64,000 nucleotides of DNA. It comes from Arthrobacter sp. Leaf337. Its GTDB lineage: Bacteria > Actinomycetota > Actinomycetes > Actinomycetales > Micrococcaceae. The notes below the pieces were generated by a model. The model did not search any database and had not been told where the DNA came from. It saw only the letters and a list, made by a program, of their open reading frames with translations. Each line of letters opens with the position of its first letter. Positions within the stretch are counted from its first letter, which is position 1. This document shows, in pieces, positions 17,512 through 27,132 of this stretch. A program made the position numbers and the translations under genes. The stretch spans positions 555,107 to 619,106 of the forward strand of contig NZ_LMPC01000012.1 in assembly GCF_001423745.1 (NCBI RefSeq), in the 5' to 3' direction.

Positions 17512-18639
17512 ATGGCCCAACCGACTGGAATTTCCGCCAGCAGAAGATTCCTGCGAACCAGGATCCGCACCGGGGTGGTCCGCAGCCGGAATTCCCTGGT
17601 GCCGGCCATCCAGATGACAGTCTGCGCCGTGGGCGCGTATGCGTTCGCCGAATACGTCCTCGGCCATTCAGGCCCGCTGTTCGCTGCCACGTCTTCCCTC
17701 ATTGCGCTGGGATTCTCCCGCGAGCCACGGCTGCGCAGGGTGATGGAGGTGGGGCTGGGCTGCACCATCGGCATCGCGGTAGGTGATCTGCTCCGACACT
17801 GGCTGGGCGGCGATATCTGGGTTGCCGCCGTCGTACTTCTTGTCTCCATCCTGCTGGCGCGTTTCCTGGACAGCGGCAACATCTTCACCACGCAGTTGGG
17901 GTTGCAGTCGCTGTTGGTGGTGCTGCTCCCGGCCCCGGCCGGCGGGCCGTTCACGCGGAGTATCGACGCCATCGTGGGCGGCCTGTTCGCGCTGCTCTTC
18001 ACTGTCCTCGTGCCGAAGGATCCCAGGCGAGAACCCCGGAAGGATGTGCAGAAGCTGTTGCACGAACTTGCGGAGGTGCTGCGTGATTGTGCGTCCGCGC
18101 TGACGAACAGCGACTCCACCGAGGCGTGGCACGCCCTGGTCCGCGGCCGGAACTGCCAGCCGCTGGTGGACGCGATGCGCCAGTCGCTGCGCGCCTCCGG
18201 TGAGGTGGCCACGCTGGCCCCGGCCTACCGGCGCCACCGAGACGAGATCGGCAGGCTGGAGCAATCGCTGGATTACATCGACCTGGCGCTCCGTAACAGC
18301 CGGGTTTTCGCGCGCCGCCTGACCAGCGCCATCAACCACGCCGCCCTCTCGGACGAGGCCACGGAGAACATCGCGGAGGTCCTGCAGGAAACCGCGGCCG
18401 CCATCGACGAGCTGTCCCTGGGCCTCGCTGAAATGCACGAAGGAGTCCGGCGCGCCCACCTCCGGACATCCCGGCTGGAGCTGACCGAAATCGCCGGCCG
18501 GCTGCACCCCCGGATGCTGGACGTGCAGCGGCTCGAGGGCGAAACGGTGGTCATGCTGTTCCGCCCGCTGATGGTGGACCTGCTCGAAGCCACCGGGATG
18601 GACTCCAAGGAAGCCAGGGACATCCTGCCGCCGCTGTAG
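17512..18639 (+). CDS. FUSC-family membrane protein (aromatic acid exporter-like)
   Basis: About 375 aa. An N-terminal block of about six short helices (residues about 25-170) is followed by a long helical cytoplasmic part, the layout of FUSC/YccC-type proteins linked to efflux of aromatic acids. Substrate unknown. ATG 17512 is preferred over in-frame ATG 17488 because TAGACT (17499-17504) ends 7 nt before it, predicting a leaderless mRNA. It is divergent from pstS. Confidence 0.8.
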   Translation: MAQPTGISASRRFLRTRIRTGVVRSRNSLVPAIQMTVCAVGAYAFAEYVLGHSGPLFAATSSLIALGFSREPRLRRVMEVGLGCTIGIAVGDLLRHWLGGDIWVAAVVLLVSILLARFLDSGNIFTTQLGLQSLLVVLLPAPAGGPFTRSIDAIVGGLFALLFTVLVPKDPRREPRKDVQKLLHELAEVLRDCASALTNSDSTEAWHALVRGRNCQPLVDAMRQSLRASGEVATLAPAYRRHRDEIGRLEQSLDYIDLALRNSRVFARRLTSAINHAALSDEATENIAEVLQETAAAIDELSLGLAEMHEGVRRAHLRTSRLELTEIAGRLHPRMLDVQRLEGETVVMLFRPLMVDLLEATGMDSKEARDILPPL

Positions 18640-18648
18640 CGCGGGACC

Positions 18649-18670
18649 GGTGGTTGAGCCCGTCGAAACC
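18649..18670. repeat. short GGTTGAGCC..GTCGAAACC-type dispersed motif
   Basis: A 22-nt motif containing TGGTTGAGCCCGTCGAAACC lies in the 88-nt gap between the FUSC gene and radA. The same word recurs in actinobacterial intergenic DNA as far as I recall; only one copy was noticed here. Confidence 0.35.
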
Positions 18671-18727
18671 ATGATCTCGGCACGCTCGATCACCAGGAGT
18701 GTCACTGCCCCCGGATAGGGTGGACCA

Positions 18728-20101
18728 ATGGCAACAAAGACTTCCCGGGCGTCCAAGGCCCCGGCCTACAAATGCGCCGAATGCGGCTGGACCGCCGTCA
18801 AATGGGTGGGGCGCTGCGGCGAGTGCCAGGCTTGGGGCACCGTGGAGGAAACCGGCGCCGCCGTTGCACGCACGACGGCGGCCACCACCGTTTTGGAGCC
18901 CGCCCGCCGGATTGCCGACGTCGATGCCACCACAGCGGCTTTCCTCCCTACCGGTGTGGACGAGTTGGACCGCGTGCTGGGCGGCGGCCTGGTTCCGGGC
19001 GCGGTCATCCTGCTCGCCGGCGAACCCGGCGTGGGCAAGTCCACTCTGCTGCTGGATGTTGCGGCCAAGTTCGCCCGTACAGCGCAGGACGTCCTCTACA
19101 TCACGGGCGAGGAGTCCGCTGCGCAGGTCAAGCTGCGGGCGGACCGCATCGATGCTGTTGCGGAGTCCCTCTATCTTTCGGCCGAAACGGACCTGGGCCA
19201 GGCGCTCGGGCAGGTGGAGAAGCTGGAGCCGCGGCTGCTGGTGGTGGACTCTGTCCAGACGCTCAGCAGCGCCGACGTCGACGGCAGCGCCGGCGGCGTC
19301 TCACAGGTACGGGAAGTGGCTGCCTCCCTCATCGCCGCGGCCAAGCGCCGCAACATGACCACCCTGCTGGTGGGGCACGTGACCAAGGACGGCTCCATCG
19401 CCGGCCCCCGCCTCCTGGAGCACCTGGTGGACGTGGTCTGCCAGTTCGAAGGCGAGCGCCACTCACGGCTCCGGCTGCTGCGGGCAGTGAAAAACCGCTA
19501 CGGGCCCACCGACGACGTCGGCTGCTTCGACCTCAACGAGGACGGCATCGTGGGCCTTGCCGATCCCAGCGGCCTGTTTGTTTCCCGGACCAAGGAGCCA
19601 GTGTCCGGGACGTGCATCACCGTGACCTTGGAAGGCCGCCGGCCGCTGCTGGCCGAGGTTCAGTCGCTGCTGGCCGAGAGCGCCAGTTCACAGCCGCGCC
19701 GCGCCACCAGCGGCCTGGACAGTTCGCGGGTGGCCATGCTGCTTGCCGTGCTCCAGCAGCGTGCGGGCTGCCTGCTGCACAAGGATGATTCCTACGTGGC
19801 AACGGTGGGCGGCGTGAAGCTCAGCGAACCCGCAACCGACCTGGCGGTGGCTCTGGCCGTGGCCTCGGCCAAAGCCAAGAAACCGCTGCCCACCCGGCTG
19901 ATCGCCTTCGGCGAGGTCGGCCTGGCCGGTGAAGTCCGCCCTGTTCCGGGCATCAACCAGCGTATCCAGGAGGCCCACCGGCTGGGCTTCACGCACGCCG
20001 TGGTTCCGTCCAGCCCCAACGGGCCGGGACCCGTTCCTGCCGGTTTCTCCGTCCGGGAAGTGGGGCACCTGGCCGAGGCTTTGGGGCTGCTCATCGGCTG
20101 A
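18728..20101 (+). CDS. radA: DNA repair protein RadA/Sms
   Basis: 457 aa branch-migration ATPase acting in homologous recombination. Domains in order: a C4 zinc finger (CAEC at 16-19, CGEC at 30-33), a RecA-like core with Walker A GEPGVGKST near residue 100, the RadA motif KNRYG, and a C-terminal Lon-protease-like domain. A TAGGGT -10 box (18716-18721) lies 6 nt before the ATG, so the mRNA is probably leaderless. In many bacteria radA adjoins disA; here disA lies about 25 kb away. Confidence 0.97.
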   Translation: MATKTSRASKAPAYKCAECGWTAVKWVGRCGECQAWGTVEETGAAVARTTAATTVLEPARRIADVDATTAAFLPTGVDELDRVLGGGLVPGAVILLAGEPGVGKSTLLLDVAAKFARTAQDVLYITGEESAAQVKLRADRIDAVAESLYLSAETDLGQALGQVEKLEPRLLVVDSVQTLSSADVDGSAGGVSQVREVAASLIAAAKRRNMTTLLVGHVTKDGSIAGPRLLEHLVDVVCQFEGERHSRLRLLRAVKNRYGPTDDVGCFDLNEDGIVGLADPSGLFVSRTKEPVSGTCITVTLEGRRPLLAEVQSLLAESASSQPRRATSGLDSSRVAMLLAVLQQRAGCLLHKDDSYVATVGGVKLSEPATDLAVALAVASAKAKKPLPTRLIAFGEVGLAGEVRPVPGINQRIQEAHRLGFTHAVVPSSPNGPGPVPAGFSVREVGHLAEALGLLIG

Positions 20102-20104
20102 GGC

Positions 20105-20866
20105 TCAGATGGTGGACCAGCCCCCGTCACTGGGCAGGATGGCCCCGTTGACGTTGGCTGAGTCGTCGCTGAGCAGCCAGGTGATGGCGGCGGCGAGCTC
20201 GGCGGGCTGCGCCACCGAGCCCACAGTGGCCTGCAGGATGGGACCGATCCGCCCGGCCGCGAAGTCCGACTTCCACGGAGCCTCGATATTGGTGGCGACA
20301 GCCCCGGGCGCCACGGCGTTGGCGCGGATCCCCTGGGGACCGTAAAAGAACGCCACGCTCTTGGTGAAGCCAACCAGCGCATGCTTCGACGACGTGTAGG
20401 CCACCCCTGAAGCGGACGCCCTGAACGACGCCTCGGAAGCAACATTTACGATCGTGCCCGTTCCTGCAGCCAGCATCAGCGGCAGCACCGCCCGGGTGAG
20501 GCGCATGGGACCCGTCAGGTTGACGCTGAACACCCTGTCCCAGGTGGCATCGTCCACCTCGGCGGGCGGGAGGAAAGCGTCCATGATCCCCGCCACGTTG
20601 GCGAGTCCGTCCACCCGGCCCTCGGCCGCGGCCACAATCGCAGCGGTGGTCTCCGCTGAGGCGACATCTCCGATGACCGTGACGACGTCGAAATCCTCCA
20701 GTCCGGCGGCAAGGTCCGCCAGCCGTCGCTCCACCACATCCGTAGCGATGACCCTCGCGCCTTCGCGTGCGAGGCGGGTGGCGGTGGCCAGTCCGATTCC
20801 GGACCCGGCTCCCGTCACAATGACAGTCTTCCCGGAAAAGCGGGACGGGTACGCGGCTGGCTGCAT
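20105..20866 (-). CDS. SDR-family NAD(P)-dependent oxidoreductase
   Basis: About 253 aa classical short-chain dehydrogenase. Cofactor motif TGAGSGIG near residue 15, NVAG, catalytic Ser and YTSSK (Tyr-x-x-x-Lys), and a C-terminal DGGW segment are present. ATG 20866 has GAGGAG 6 nt upstream; a longer frame to 20947 has no such site. It converges on radA with 3 nt between stops. The substrate is not predictable. Confidence 0.9.
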   Translation of the reverse strand: MQPAAYPSRFSGKTVIVTGAGSGIGLATATRLAREGARVIATDVVERRLADLAAGLEDFDVVTVIGDVASAETTAAIVAAAEGRVDGLANVAGIMDAFLPPAEVDDATWDRVFSVNLTGPMRLTRAVLPLMLAAGTGTIVNVASEASFRASASGVAYTSSKHALVGFTKSVAFFYGPQGIRANAVAPGAVATNIEAPWKSDFAAGRIGPILQATVGSVAQPAELAAAITWLLSDDSANVNGAILPSDGGWSTI

Positions 20867-21051
20867 GGCCTGCTCCTCGGGCGGCTGTGGCCCCGGGCGG
20901 GGCGTGGCTATGGTTACAGGCTCCGCCCTGAAGACGGGACCGCACAAGCGACTTAGGACCCTAGCGGAGCCTGCCGACCAGGTGCACCCTTGGGGTAGGA
21001 GTTGGCGTACGAACTGCAGGCACGAAACTGCAGTCCACGGAGGGAGCAGCC

Positions 21052-21369
21052 ATGATGTGGGGTTACGGTCCGGATATGGGCTGGATGTGGCTGTGGGGCG
21101 TGTTGATGCTGGCGGGCGTTGCCCTGCTGGTCCTGGTCGCCGTGCGCTTGTTTACCGGCGGCGGCCGGGGCGGGTTCCAAGGCGGCGGGTTCAACCCTTC
21201 CGGCCACCCGGGAGCGGGCGGCCCGTGGCCGGGATCCGGCGGTCCCGGGTTTGGCGGGCCCGGGGGACGCAGCCGGGCCCGGCAGATCCTCGACGAACGG
21301 TTTGCGAAAGGGGAACTGACCGCTGACCAGTACCGCGAGCAGGTCAGGGTACTCGGCGAGGAACCGTAG
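21052..21369 (+). CDS. SHOCT-domain membrane protein
   Basis: 105 aa. One N-terminal transmembrane helix (about residues 10-33, preceded by a Met/Trp-rich start), a Gly/Pro-rich linker, and a C-terminal SHOCT motif (ARQILDERFAKGELTADQYREQ). A GGAGGGAG ribosome site precedes the ATG. The TAG stop overlaps the GTG of the multicopper oxidase gene by one base, so the two are an operon and the small protein probably assists in copper handling or membrane placement. Confidence 0.85.
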   Translation: MMWGYGPDMGWMWLWGVLMLAGVALLVLVAVRLFTGGGRGGFQGGGFNPSGHPGAGGPWPGSGGPGFGGPGGRSRARQILDERFAKGELTADQYREQVRVLGEEP

Positions 21370-23009
21370 TGCCTACTGCCAGCATGCCTCCCTCGGACCC
21401 AAGCCCGGGCCCGCCATCCGGCCCGCAACAATCTGCCGGCCCGCCACCGCCCGTCAGACCGCAACCCTCGGTGCGTCGTCCCGTCACCCGGCCCCTGAGC
21501 CGGCGCAGCGCATTGCTCCTGGGCGGTCTCGGCGCGGCTGCCACAACAGTTGGCGGAGCAGGGGTGTGGTGGTCGCTGGCTACCCGGTCATCATCCCGGA
21601 CGGCCCCCGTAACGGGAGCCGAACTGTCCCAGCCATCCGAGCTGCGCAGCTCCGGCGGACGGCTGGAGGTCAGGCTCGAGGCCGGGCCCGGCCAGTTCCA
21701 GCTCGCCGGTCGGCAGTCCCGGGCGCTGGGCTATAACGGAGGGATTCCGGGTCCCACCCTCCGCCTGCGGCCGGGCGACCTGCTGAGCATCCGGCTGGCC
21801 AACAGCCTGGACCAGACAACAAACCTGCATGTCCACGGACTGCACGTCTCCCCCGAGGGCTCCGGGGACAACGTGTTCGTCATGGTGAATCCGGGTGCCG
21901 TCCATGAGTACGAGTACCGGCTCCCCGCGGACCACCCTCCGGGTGTGTACTGGTACCACCCCCACCACCACGGCACAGTTGCTGACCAGATATTCGCCGG
22001 CCTCTTTGGCGCGATCATCGTGGAGGATCCGGAACCCATGGCAGTCAGCTCCGAACGCATCCTGGTCATTTCCGATACCACGCTGGACGCCGGCGGGAAC
22101 GTTGTCCCCGTTTCGCAGATGGAGCGGATGCTGGGCAGGGAAGGCGAACTCGTCCTGGTCAACGGACAGAGCAATCCGGAATTCACGGCAGTGGCGGGTA
22201 CGCGCGAAAGGTGGCGCATTATCAACGCCTGCGTAGCCCGGTATCTCTCGTTGCGGCTCGACGGCCAGCAACTGCAGCTGCTGGGAATGGACTCGGGCCG
22301 GTACCGCACGCCCTCGGACGTGGAGGAACTGTTCCTGACACCCGGCAACCGGGCGGATGTATTGGTGACCACAGCCGCCGGAAATTCCGTCCTGCGTGCC
22401 GCGTATTACGACCGGGGCAGCATGGCCGGCATGATGGGGCAGCGACCCGATCCCCGGCAGACAAACCAGCCGGGTGCCGCAGGCGTGGCACTCGCGACGT
22501 TGCGGGTGGCGGGAAGCACCGCCCCTTCCCCCTCGCCGTCCCAGCTAGCGCCGTCCCCCTCACCCCCGGCGCCCGTGCCGGCGGTTCGGGAACCGGACGA
22601 CCTCAGGTCAGCTGCCGTGGCGGCGCACCGGCAACTCACCCTCTCCTCCGGCGCAGGCATGGGAATGGGCATGGGCGGGGGAATGATGGGCTTCACCATC
22701 AACGGCCGGGAATTCAGCACGGCGCGGACGGACACAACGGTGGCGGCAGGGAGCGTGGAGGAATGGACCCTGACCAACCCCAGTCCCATGGATCATCCGT
22801 TCCACCTGCACGTCTGGCCGATGCAGGTCGTTGAGGAGGGCGGCCGTGCGCTGGACCGGCCGGAATGGCGCGACGTGGTCAATGTTCCGGCGCAGGGTCG
22901 CGTGAAGGTCAGGGTGGCGTTCAAGGACTTCGCCGGCCGTTCCGTTTACCACTGCCACATCCTTGACCATGAGGACCTCGGAATGATGGGCGTGATCGAA
23001 GTCCGTTAG
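21369..23009 (+). CDS. multicopper oxidase (Tat-exported)
   Basis: About 546 aa CueO/laccase-like enzyme that would oxidise Cu(I) or another substrate outside the membrane. A Tat-type signal (LSRRSALLLGG, about residues 42-60) follows a Pro-rich start. Copper ligands are present: LHVHGLHV and WYHPHHHG in the first cupredoxin domain, HPFHLHVWPM and YHCHILDHEDLGMM in the last. A Met/Gly-rich segment (GAGMGMGMGGGMMG) and a long Pro/Ser insertion lie before the last domain, as in copper-tolerance oxidases. GTG 21369 overlaps the SHOCT gene stop. Confidence 0.93.
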   Translation: MPTASMPPSDPSPGPPSGPQQSAGPPPPVRPQPSVRRPVTRPLSRRSALLLGGLGAAATTVGGAGVWWSLATRSSSRTAPVTGAELSQPSELRSSGGRLEVRLEAGPGQFQLAGRQSRALGYNGGIPGPTLRLRPGDLLSIRLANSLDQTTNLHVHGLHVSPEGSGDNVFVMVNPGAVHEYEYRLPADHPPGVYWYHPHHHGTVADQIFAGLFGAIIVEDPEPMAVSSERILVISDTTLDAGGNVVPVSQMERMLGREGELVLVNGQSNPEFTAVAGTRERWRIINACVARYLSLRLDGQQLQLLGMDSGRYRTPSDVEELFLTPGNRADVLVTTAAGNSVLRAAYYDRGSMAGMMGQRPDPRQTNQPGAAGVALATLRVAGSTAPSPSPSQLAPSPSPPAPVPAVREPDDLRSAAVAAHRQLTLSSGAGMGMGMGGGMMGFTINGREFSTARTDTTVAAGSVEEWTLTNPSPMDHPFHLHVWPMQVVEEGGRALDRPEWRDVVNVPAQGRVKVRVAFKDFAGRSVYHCHILDHEDLGMMGVIEVR

Positions 23010-23039
23010 GTGTGGTTCCTGCACGTTGATAGGGCGCGG

Positions 23040-24401
23040 TTACAGGGGACGGGGCAGTCCCCGAACGAACGGCGCCTTGCCCAAAGCGGTCCGTTCAAGG
23101 TGTTCAACAACGTGGACGTCCACCCGGGTTTCCACAACGCCAGCCACGGTGAGCCCGCTGACCACAGCTGCGCGGACTCCCTCGATTGATGCCCCTGGTG
23201 CGAGGCCAGCGAGGAGGACGCGAAGCCCGGACGGCTCCTGGATGACCTGCCACCCCGCACTCCCGGCTTCATCGAGTGCGTGGTGAAACACGATCGGATG
23301 GACATTCACATTTCCTGCTTTGCCCGGCAGCCGCAGGACATCTTCAAGCCTTCCTTCGATGTCCTCCAGAAGAGTGAAGGACCGTCCGCAGGGGCAGCCC
23401 CGCCCGCCCAGCCTCACTGTGTCGGACATTTCGTAGCGGATCAGCGGCAGGGTCCGGGAGAACAGGACGGTCACCAGGAGCTTTGCCCCCGTTGTCCCGG
23501 GCGGCACGGGGTTGCCGGCCTGGTCCACGGCCTCGATGATCAGCAGGTCCTCGTAGACATGGCGGTTCCGGTACGTGCAGGGTGAGGCGATTCCGGCCGT
23601 TTCGGTGGCGGCGTAAACGTCGAAAGGGGCGCTTCCCCAGGCCGCCTGCAGTTCCGCGGCTGTGTGCGGGCTGAGCACTTCGGAGGCGGACATCACCCCC
23701 TGCGGGGAGATGTGCAGACGTCCGGCCCGCTGCTCTGCCGCGAGGGGTTTGAGTGCTGAGGCGTAGCCCACCAGGATCCTGGGCTGGAAGCGGTTCAGCG
23801 CCGCGACCGTCTCATCCATGGGCGCGGTGACGTCCAGGCGGAGGGCGGGGACGAGCCGGGAGCGAAGGGATGCACCGACGACGGCGGACTGGTGCGTGGG
23901 GACCCGGGAGCTGACCAGGGCCATTTTCAGGGGCTTCGTGAGCCCGGCGGGGATACCGGCCCAGTCGTTCGCGCGGGCGTAGGACGCCAGGACGGTCGCC
24001 CATTCGGTGCGGTTCCAGACGAAAGTTCCGCGCCGGCCCGTGGTTCCGGCCGTTGCCGCAGCCCACCACCGGCCTTTCCACGGCGTTCCCGGGTCTCCTC
24101 CGCGCTCCGTCAGGGACCGCAGGTGGTTCTCCAGATCAGCAAGCCTCAGGTCCGCGGTAGTGACGGCCTCGTCGAAGTGGTCCATCAGGTCCGCTTTCGT
24201 CACGGACGGCAGCCGGTCCAGGGGTGCATCGTGGAGGCCGGCGTGATGGCGCCGATAGAACTCCGATCCAGCGTAAGTTGCCCTTCGCAGCTCCTGCAGG
24301 GCGCGTTCCTGGTGGGCGGTGATCCGCGCGGCCTTCCAGTGGTCCCGCCTCCGCCATGCGGCCCGCAGGTACAGCACACGGGAGATGAGGCGGAGGTCCA
24401 T
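23040..24401 (-). CDS. PaaK-like adenylate-forming enzyme
   Basis: About 453 aa, related to phenylacetate-CoA ligase and CapK proteins of the adenylate-forming superfamily. The AMP-binding loop appears as ATAGTTGRRGTF, followed by ATETAGIASPC, a GRLEDVLRL segment and the C-terminal LGKAPFVRG. It contains no carrier domain. ATG 24401 is chosen because the longer frame to 24641 runs through the ATPase gene; the stop of that gene is only 11 nt upstream, implying co-translation. Substrate and link to copper are unknown. Confidence 0.8.
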   Translation of the reverse strand: MDLRLISRVLYLRAAWRRRDHWKAARITAHQERALQELRRATYAGSEFYRRHHAGLHDAPLDRLPSVTKADLMDHFDEAVTTADLRLADLENHLRSLTERGGDPGTPWKGRWWAAATAGTTGRRGTFVWNRTEWATVLASYARANDWAGIPAGLTKPLKMALVSSRVPTHQSAVVGASLRSRLVPALRLDVTAPMDETVAALNRFQPRILVGYASALKPLAAEQRAGRLHISPQGVMSASEVLSPHTAAELQAAWGSAPFDVYAATETAGIASPCTYRNRHVYEDLLIIEAVDQAGNPVPPGTTGAKLLVTVLFSRTLPLIRYEMSDTVRLGGRGCPCGRSFTLLEDIEGRLEDVLRLPGKAGNVNVHPIVFHHALDEAGSAGWQVIQEPSGLRVLLAGLAPGASIEGVRAAVVSGLTVAGVVETRVDVHVVEHLERTALGKAPFVRGLPRPL

Positions 24402-24412
24402 GGCGCGGTGGC

Positions 24413-26944
24413 CTAGCGGGTCCCGGCCGGGGCTAGCGGCCGCGAAGCGCGCGCGGTGGTGGCCTCGGGCGTCTCCGGCCGGGGCAGGCGCAGCCTCTTG
24501 AGCAGGAGGGCGTTGACGGCGACCAGGAAGCTGGACCCGGACATCGACAGCGCCGCGATTTCCGGGCTGAGGACGATCCCGGCGAAGGCGAAAACTCCTG
24601 CCGCGATGGGCAGTGCGATCGCGTTGTACCCCACGGCCCAACCCAGGTTCTGGCGCATCTTCCGCAAAGTGCCTTTTCCGATCCGCAGGGCGATGGGCAC
24701 ATCCAGCGGGTCCGAGCGCATGAGCACGACGTCGGCCGTTTCGATGGCCACATCGGTGCCCGCGCCGATCGCAATGCCGAGGTCGGCCTGGGCCAGGGCC
24801 GGTGCGTCGTTGACGCCATCGCCGACCATGGCGACCCGGCCGCGCTGTTGCAGCTCGGCGATCTTCGCTGACTTGTCGCCGGGGAGCACTTCGGCGATGA
24901 CGGTGTCGATGCCCAGCTGGCCGGCGATCCTTTGGGCGGTCGCTTCGTTGTCTCCGGTGAGCATGACCACTTCGATCCCGGCCTCGTGCAGGGCGGCGAC
25001 GGCGGCGGCCGCGGTTTCCCTCGCGGCGTCCGCCAGCGCTATCACCGCCGCAGCACTTCCATCCACGGCGACCAGCACGGCGGTCCGTCCGGTGGCGGCA
25101 AGTTCATCGCGCACCGCAGCCAGCGGTCCAAGGTCGATGCCTTCGTCGGTCATGAGCTTGCGGTTGCCCACCAACACCCGGTGCCCGTCCACGGTCGCGA
25201 CGGCACCATGGCCGGGAACGTTCAGGAAATCCGAGGCCGCCAATGCGGATGCGCCGTGCTCCCGGGCATGCCGGACCACCGCTGCAGCGAGCGGGTGTTC
25301 GGATTCCTGCTCCACCGCGGCGGCCAGCGCCAGAAGTTCGCTTTCGCTAATGCCTTCGACGACGACGTCGGTCACTTCCGGTTCGCCCTTCGTCAGGGTG
25401 CCGGTCTTGTCCATGACGACGGTATCGATCCGGGCGGAGACTTCCAGGGCGGTGGCATTCTTGAACAGGACGCCGCGCTTGGCACCGAGCCCTGTGCCCA
25501 CCATGATGGCCGTCGGCGTGGCAAGCCCCAGGGCGTCGGGGCAGGTGATCACAACGACGGTGATAGCGAACAGCAGGGCCGCCTGGACGCCGGCGCCGAG
25601 GGCGAGCCAGGCGGCGAACGTCACTGTCCCGCCGATCAGGGCGACCAGGACCAGCCAGAACGCGGCCCTGTCTGCCAGCCGCTGGCCTGGCGCCTTGGAG
25701 TTCTGGGCTTCCTGGACGAGGGCCACGATCTGGGCCAGGGCGGTGTCGGCTCCGACCTTTGTGGCGCGGACACGCATCGTGCCGGTGGTGTTGATGGACG
25801 CCCCGATCACCTCCGAGCCGATGGTCTTGGTCACCGGAAGGCTCTCGCCCGTGACCATGGACTCATCGACCTCCGACTGGCCGTCCTCAACCTCCCCGTC
25901 AACAGGGATTTTCGATCCCGGCCGGATCAGCAGCAGGTCCCCGGTCTGGACGTCGGAGGTGGGGACCTCGACCGTGTCGCCGTCGCGGATGACGACCGCG
26001 ACCGGCGGAGCAAGCTCGAGCAGCGTACGGATGGCCTCGTTCGCGCCGCCCCGTGCCCGCATCTCGAACCAGTGTCCAAGCAGCACGAAGGCGGCAAGGA
26101 CAGTGGCGGCCTCGTAGAACACTTCACCCCCGCCGGTGAGGGTGATCCAGACACTGTAGAGCCAGCCGGTGCCGACCGCGATCGCGACCAGGACCATCAT
26201 GTCCAGGGTGCGGGCCTTCAGCGCCCGGTAGGCGCCGTCGAAGAAGATCCAGGCCGAGTAGAAGATGACCGGCAGGGACAGGACCAGGGCCATAACGTCG
26301 TCACGGAGCCCGAACGGCGTCGGGGCGGTGAAGCCGAACATGTCCCGGCCCATCGGCGACCACAGCGTCACGCCAATGGACAGGACCGCGGCGACCAGGA
26401 ACCGGTTGCGCATGTCCTTGACCATGTCATCCATCGACATTCCGGCATGGTGTCCGCCGTGGCCCATCATGTCCTGCGGGGTCCGGGGCATCTCACCGTG
26501 ACCTCCCGGGCCATGGCCGGCATGACTGTCCGCCGGCGGATGGGCGTGCCCGGCGTGCGGTTCCGCTGTCACCGGCGCATGACCGGCAAGCATGGCCCGG
26601 TGATCATCCTCCGCCGAATGCGCATGCTTCAATCCGGGCGTGCGCATGGTTTCGTCCATCGGGTAGCAGACGTGGTCCGGGACCGACTCGCCCCGGCAAT
26701 GGTACCCGCAGTCCCGTACCCACCCGGAGATCTGCTCCACCGAGGTCACGGCCGGGTCAAAACTCACGGTGGCGGTCTGCGCTACCGGGTTCGCGTCGAC
26801 GGCGGCAACGCCGGGCCGCTGCAGCAGCACGCGTTCCACCACCGCTTTGGAGGTAGCCCAGTGCAAGCCGCGCACTTCCACCACAGTGCTCTTCAGAGGC
26901 GGGGTCGCTGCTCCTCCGGCGGCAGACTTCCGGTCAGTGGTCAT
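24413..26944 (-). CDS. P1B-type heavy-metal (copper) ATPase with CPD motif
   Basis: About 843 aa efflux ATPase. The N terminus has an HMA-like fold (residues about 20-83) whose metal-binding CxxC is replaced by HWATS, then a His-rich linker (about 105-170). Eight transmembrane helices follow. TGES (365-368), DKTGT (512-516) and [10 protein letters not shown] are intact. The helix-6 motif is CPD (468-470, bases 25535-25543), not the CPC of Cu(I) pumps or CPH of CopB pumps. ATG 26944 has an AAAGGA ribosome site; an upstream ATG at 26971 is weaker. The promoter carries a CsoR-like palindrome. Confidence 0.92.
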   Translation of the reverse strand: MTTDRKSAAGGAATPPLKSTVVEVRGLHWATSKAVVERVLLQRPGVAAVDANPVAQTATVSFDPAVTSVEQISGWVRDCGYHCRGESVPDHVCYPMDETMRTPGLKHAHSAEDDHRAMLAGHAPVTAEPHAGHAHPPADSHAGHGPGGHGEMPRTPQDMMGHGGHHAGMSMDDMVKDMRNRFLVAAVLSIGVTLWSPMGRDMFGFTAPTPFGLRDDVMALVLSLPVIFYSAWIFFDGAYRALKARTLDMMVLVAIAVGTGWLYSVWITLTGGGEVFYEAATVLAAFVLLGHWFEMRARGGANEAIRTLLELAPPVAVVIRDGDTVEVPTSDVQTGDLLLIRPGSKIPVDGEVEDGQSEVDESMVTGESLPVTKTIGSEVIGASINTTGTMRVRATKVGADTALAQIVALVQEAQNSKAPGQRLADRAAFWLVLVALIGGTVTFAAWLALGAGVQAALLFAITVVVITCPDALGLATPTAIMVGTGLGAKRGVLFKNATALEVSARIDTVVMDKTGTLTKGEPEVTDVVVEGISESELLALAAAVEQESEHPLAAAVVRHAREHGASALAASDFLNVPGHGAVATVDGHRVLVGNRKLMTDEGIDLGPLAAVRDELAATGRTAVLVAVDGSAAAVIALADAARETAAAAVAALHEAGIEVVMLTGDNEATAQRIAGQLGIDTVIAEVLPGDKSAKIAELQQRGRVAMVGDGVNDAPALAQADLGIAIGAGTDVAIETADVVLMRSDPLDVPIALRIGKGTLRKMRQNLGWAVGYNAIALPIAAGVFAFAGIVLSPEIAALSMSGSSFLVAVNALLLKRLRLPRPETPEATTARASRPLAPAGTR

Positions 26945-27054
26945 CGTGCTTCCTTTCGCAGAGGTGTCCAAGAGGACAGCGGCGCGCTTCGCCCGCCGTC
27001 AGACCTTCACTGCGTAGAGGCTCTTGCCCGCGACGTCGTTTTCCGGTTACGTCG

Positions 27055-27083
27055 AACTTATACCCCCCAGGGGTATGCGTCAA
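27055..27083 (-). promoter_or_regulatory. promoter with CsoR-like operator, P1B ATPase
   Basis: On the minus strand the -35 box TTGACG (27083-27078) and -10 box TAAGTT (27060-27055) are spaced 17 nt. The spacer is filled by the palindrome ATACCCCCCAGGGGTAT (27060-27076, plus strand), which has the TACCCC-N3-GGGGTA form of copper-sensing CsoR sites. A repressor bound there would block RNA polymerase until copper releases it. Confidence 0.8.
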
Positions 27084-27132
27084 GTATCGCCGCTCCTCCC
27101 TGCGCACGGATGTACCAGCACCTCTGTGTTCA

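Noticed and set aside
20986..20997. ACCCTTGGGGTA as a third CsoR-like site before the SHOCT-oxidase pair
   Set aside because: Only the right half matches; the left arm and the promoter boxes do not line up as at the two good sites.
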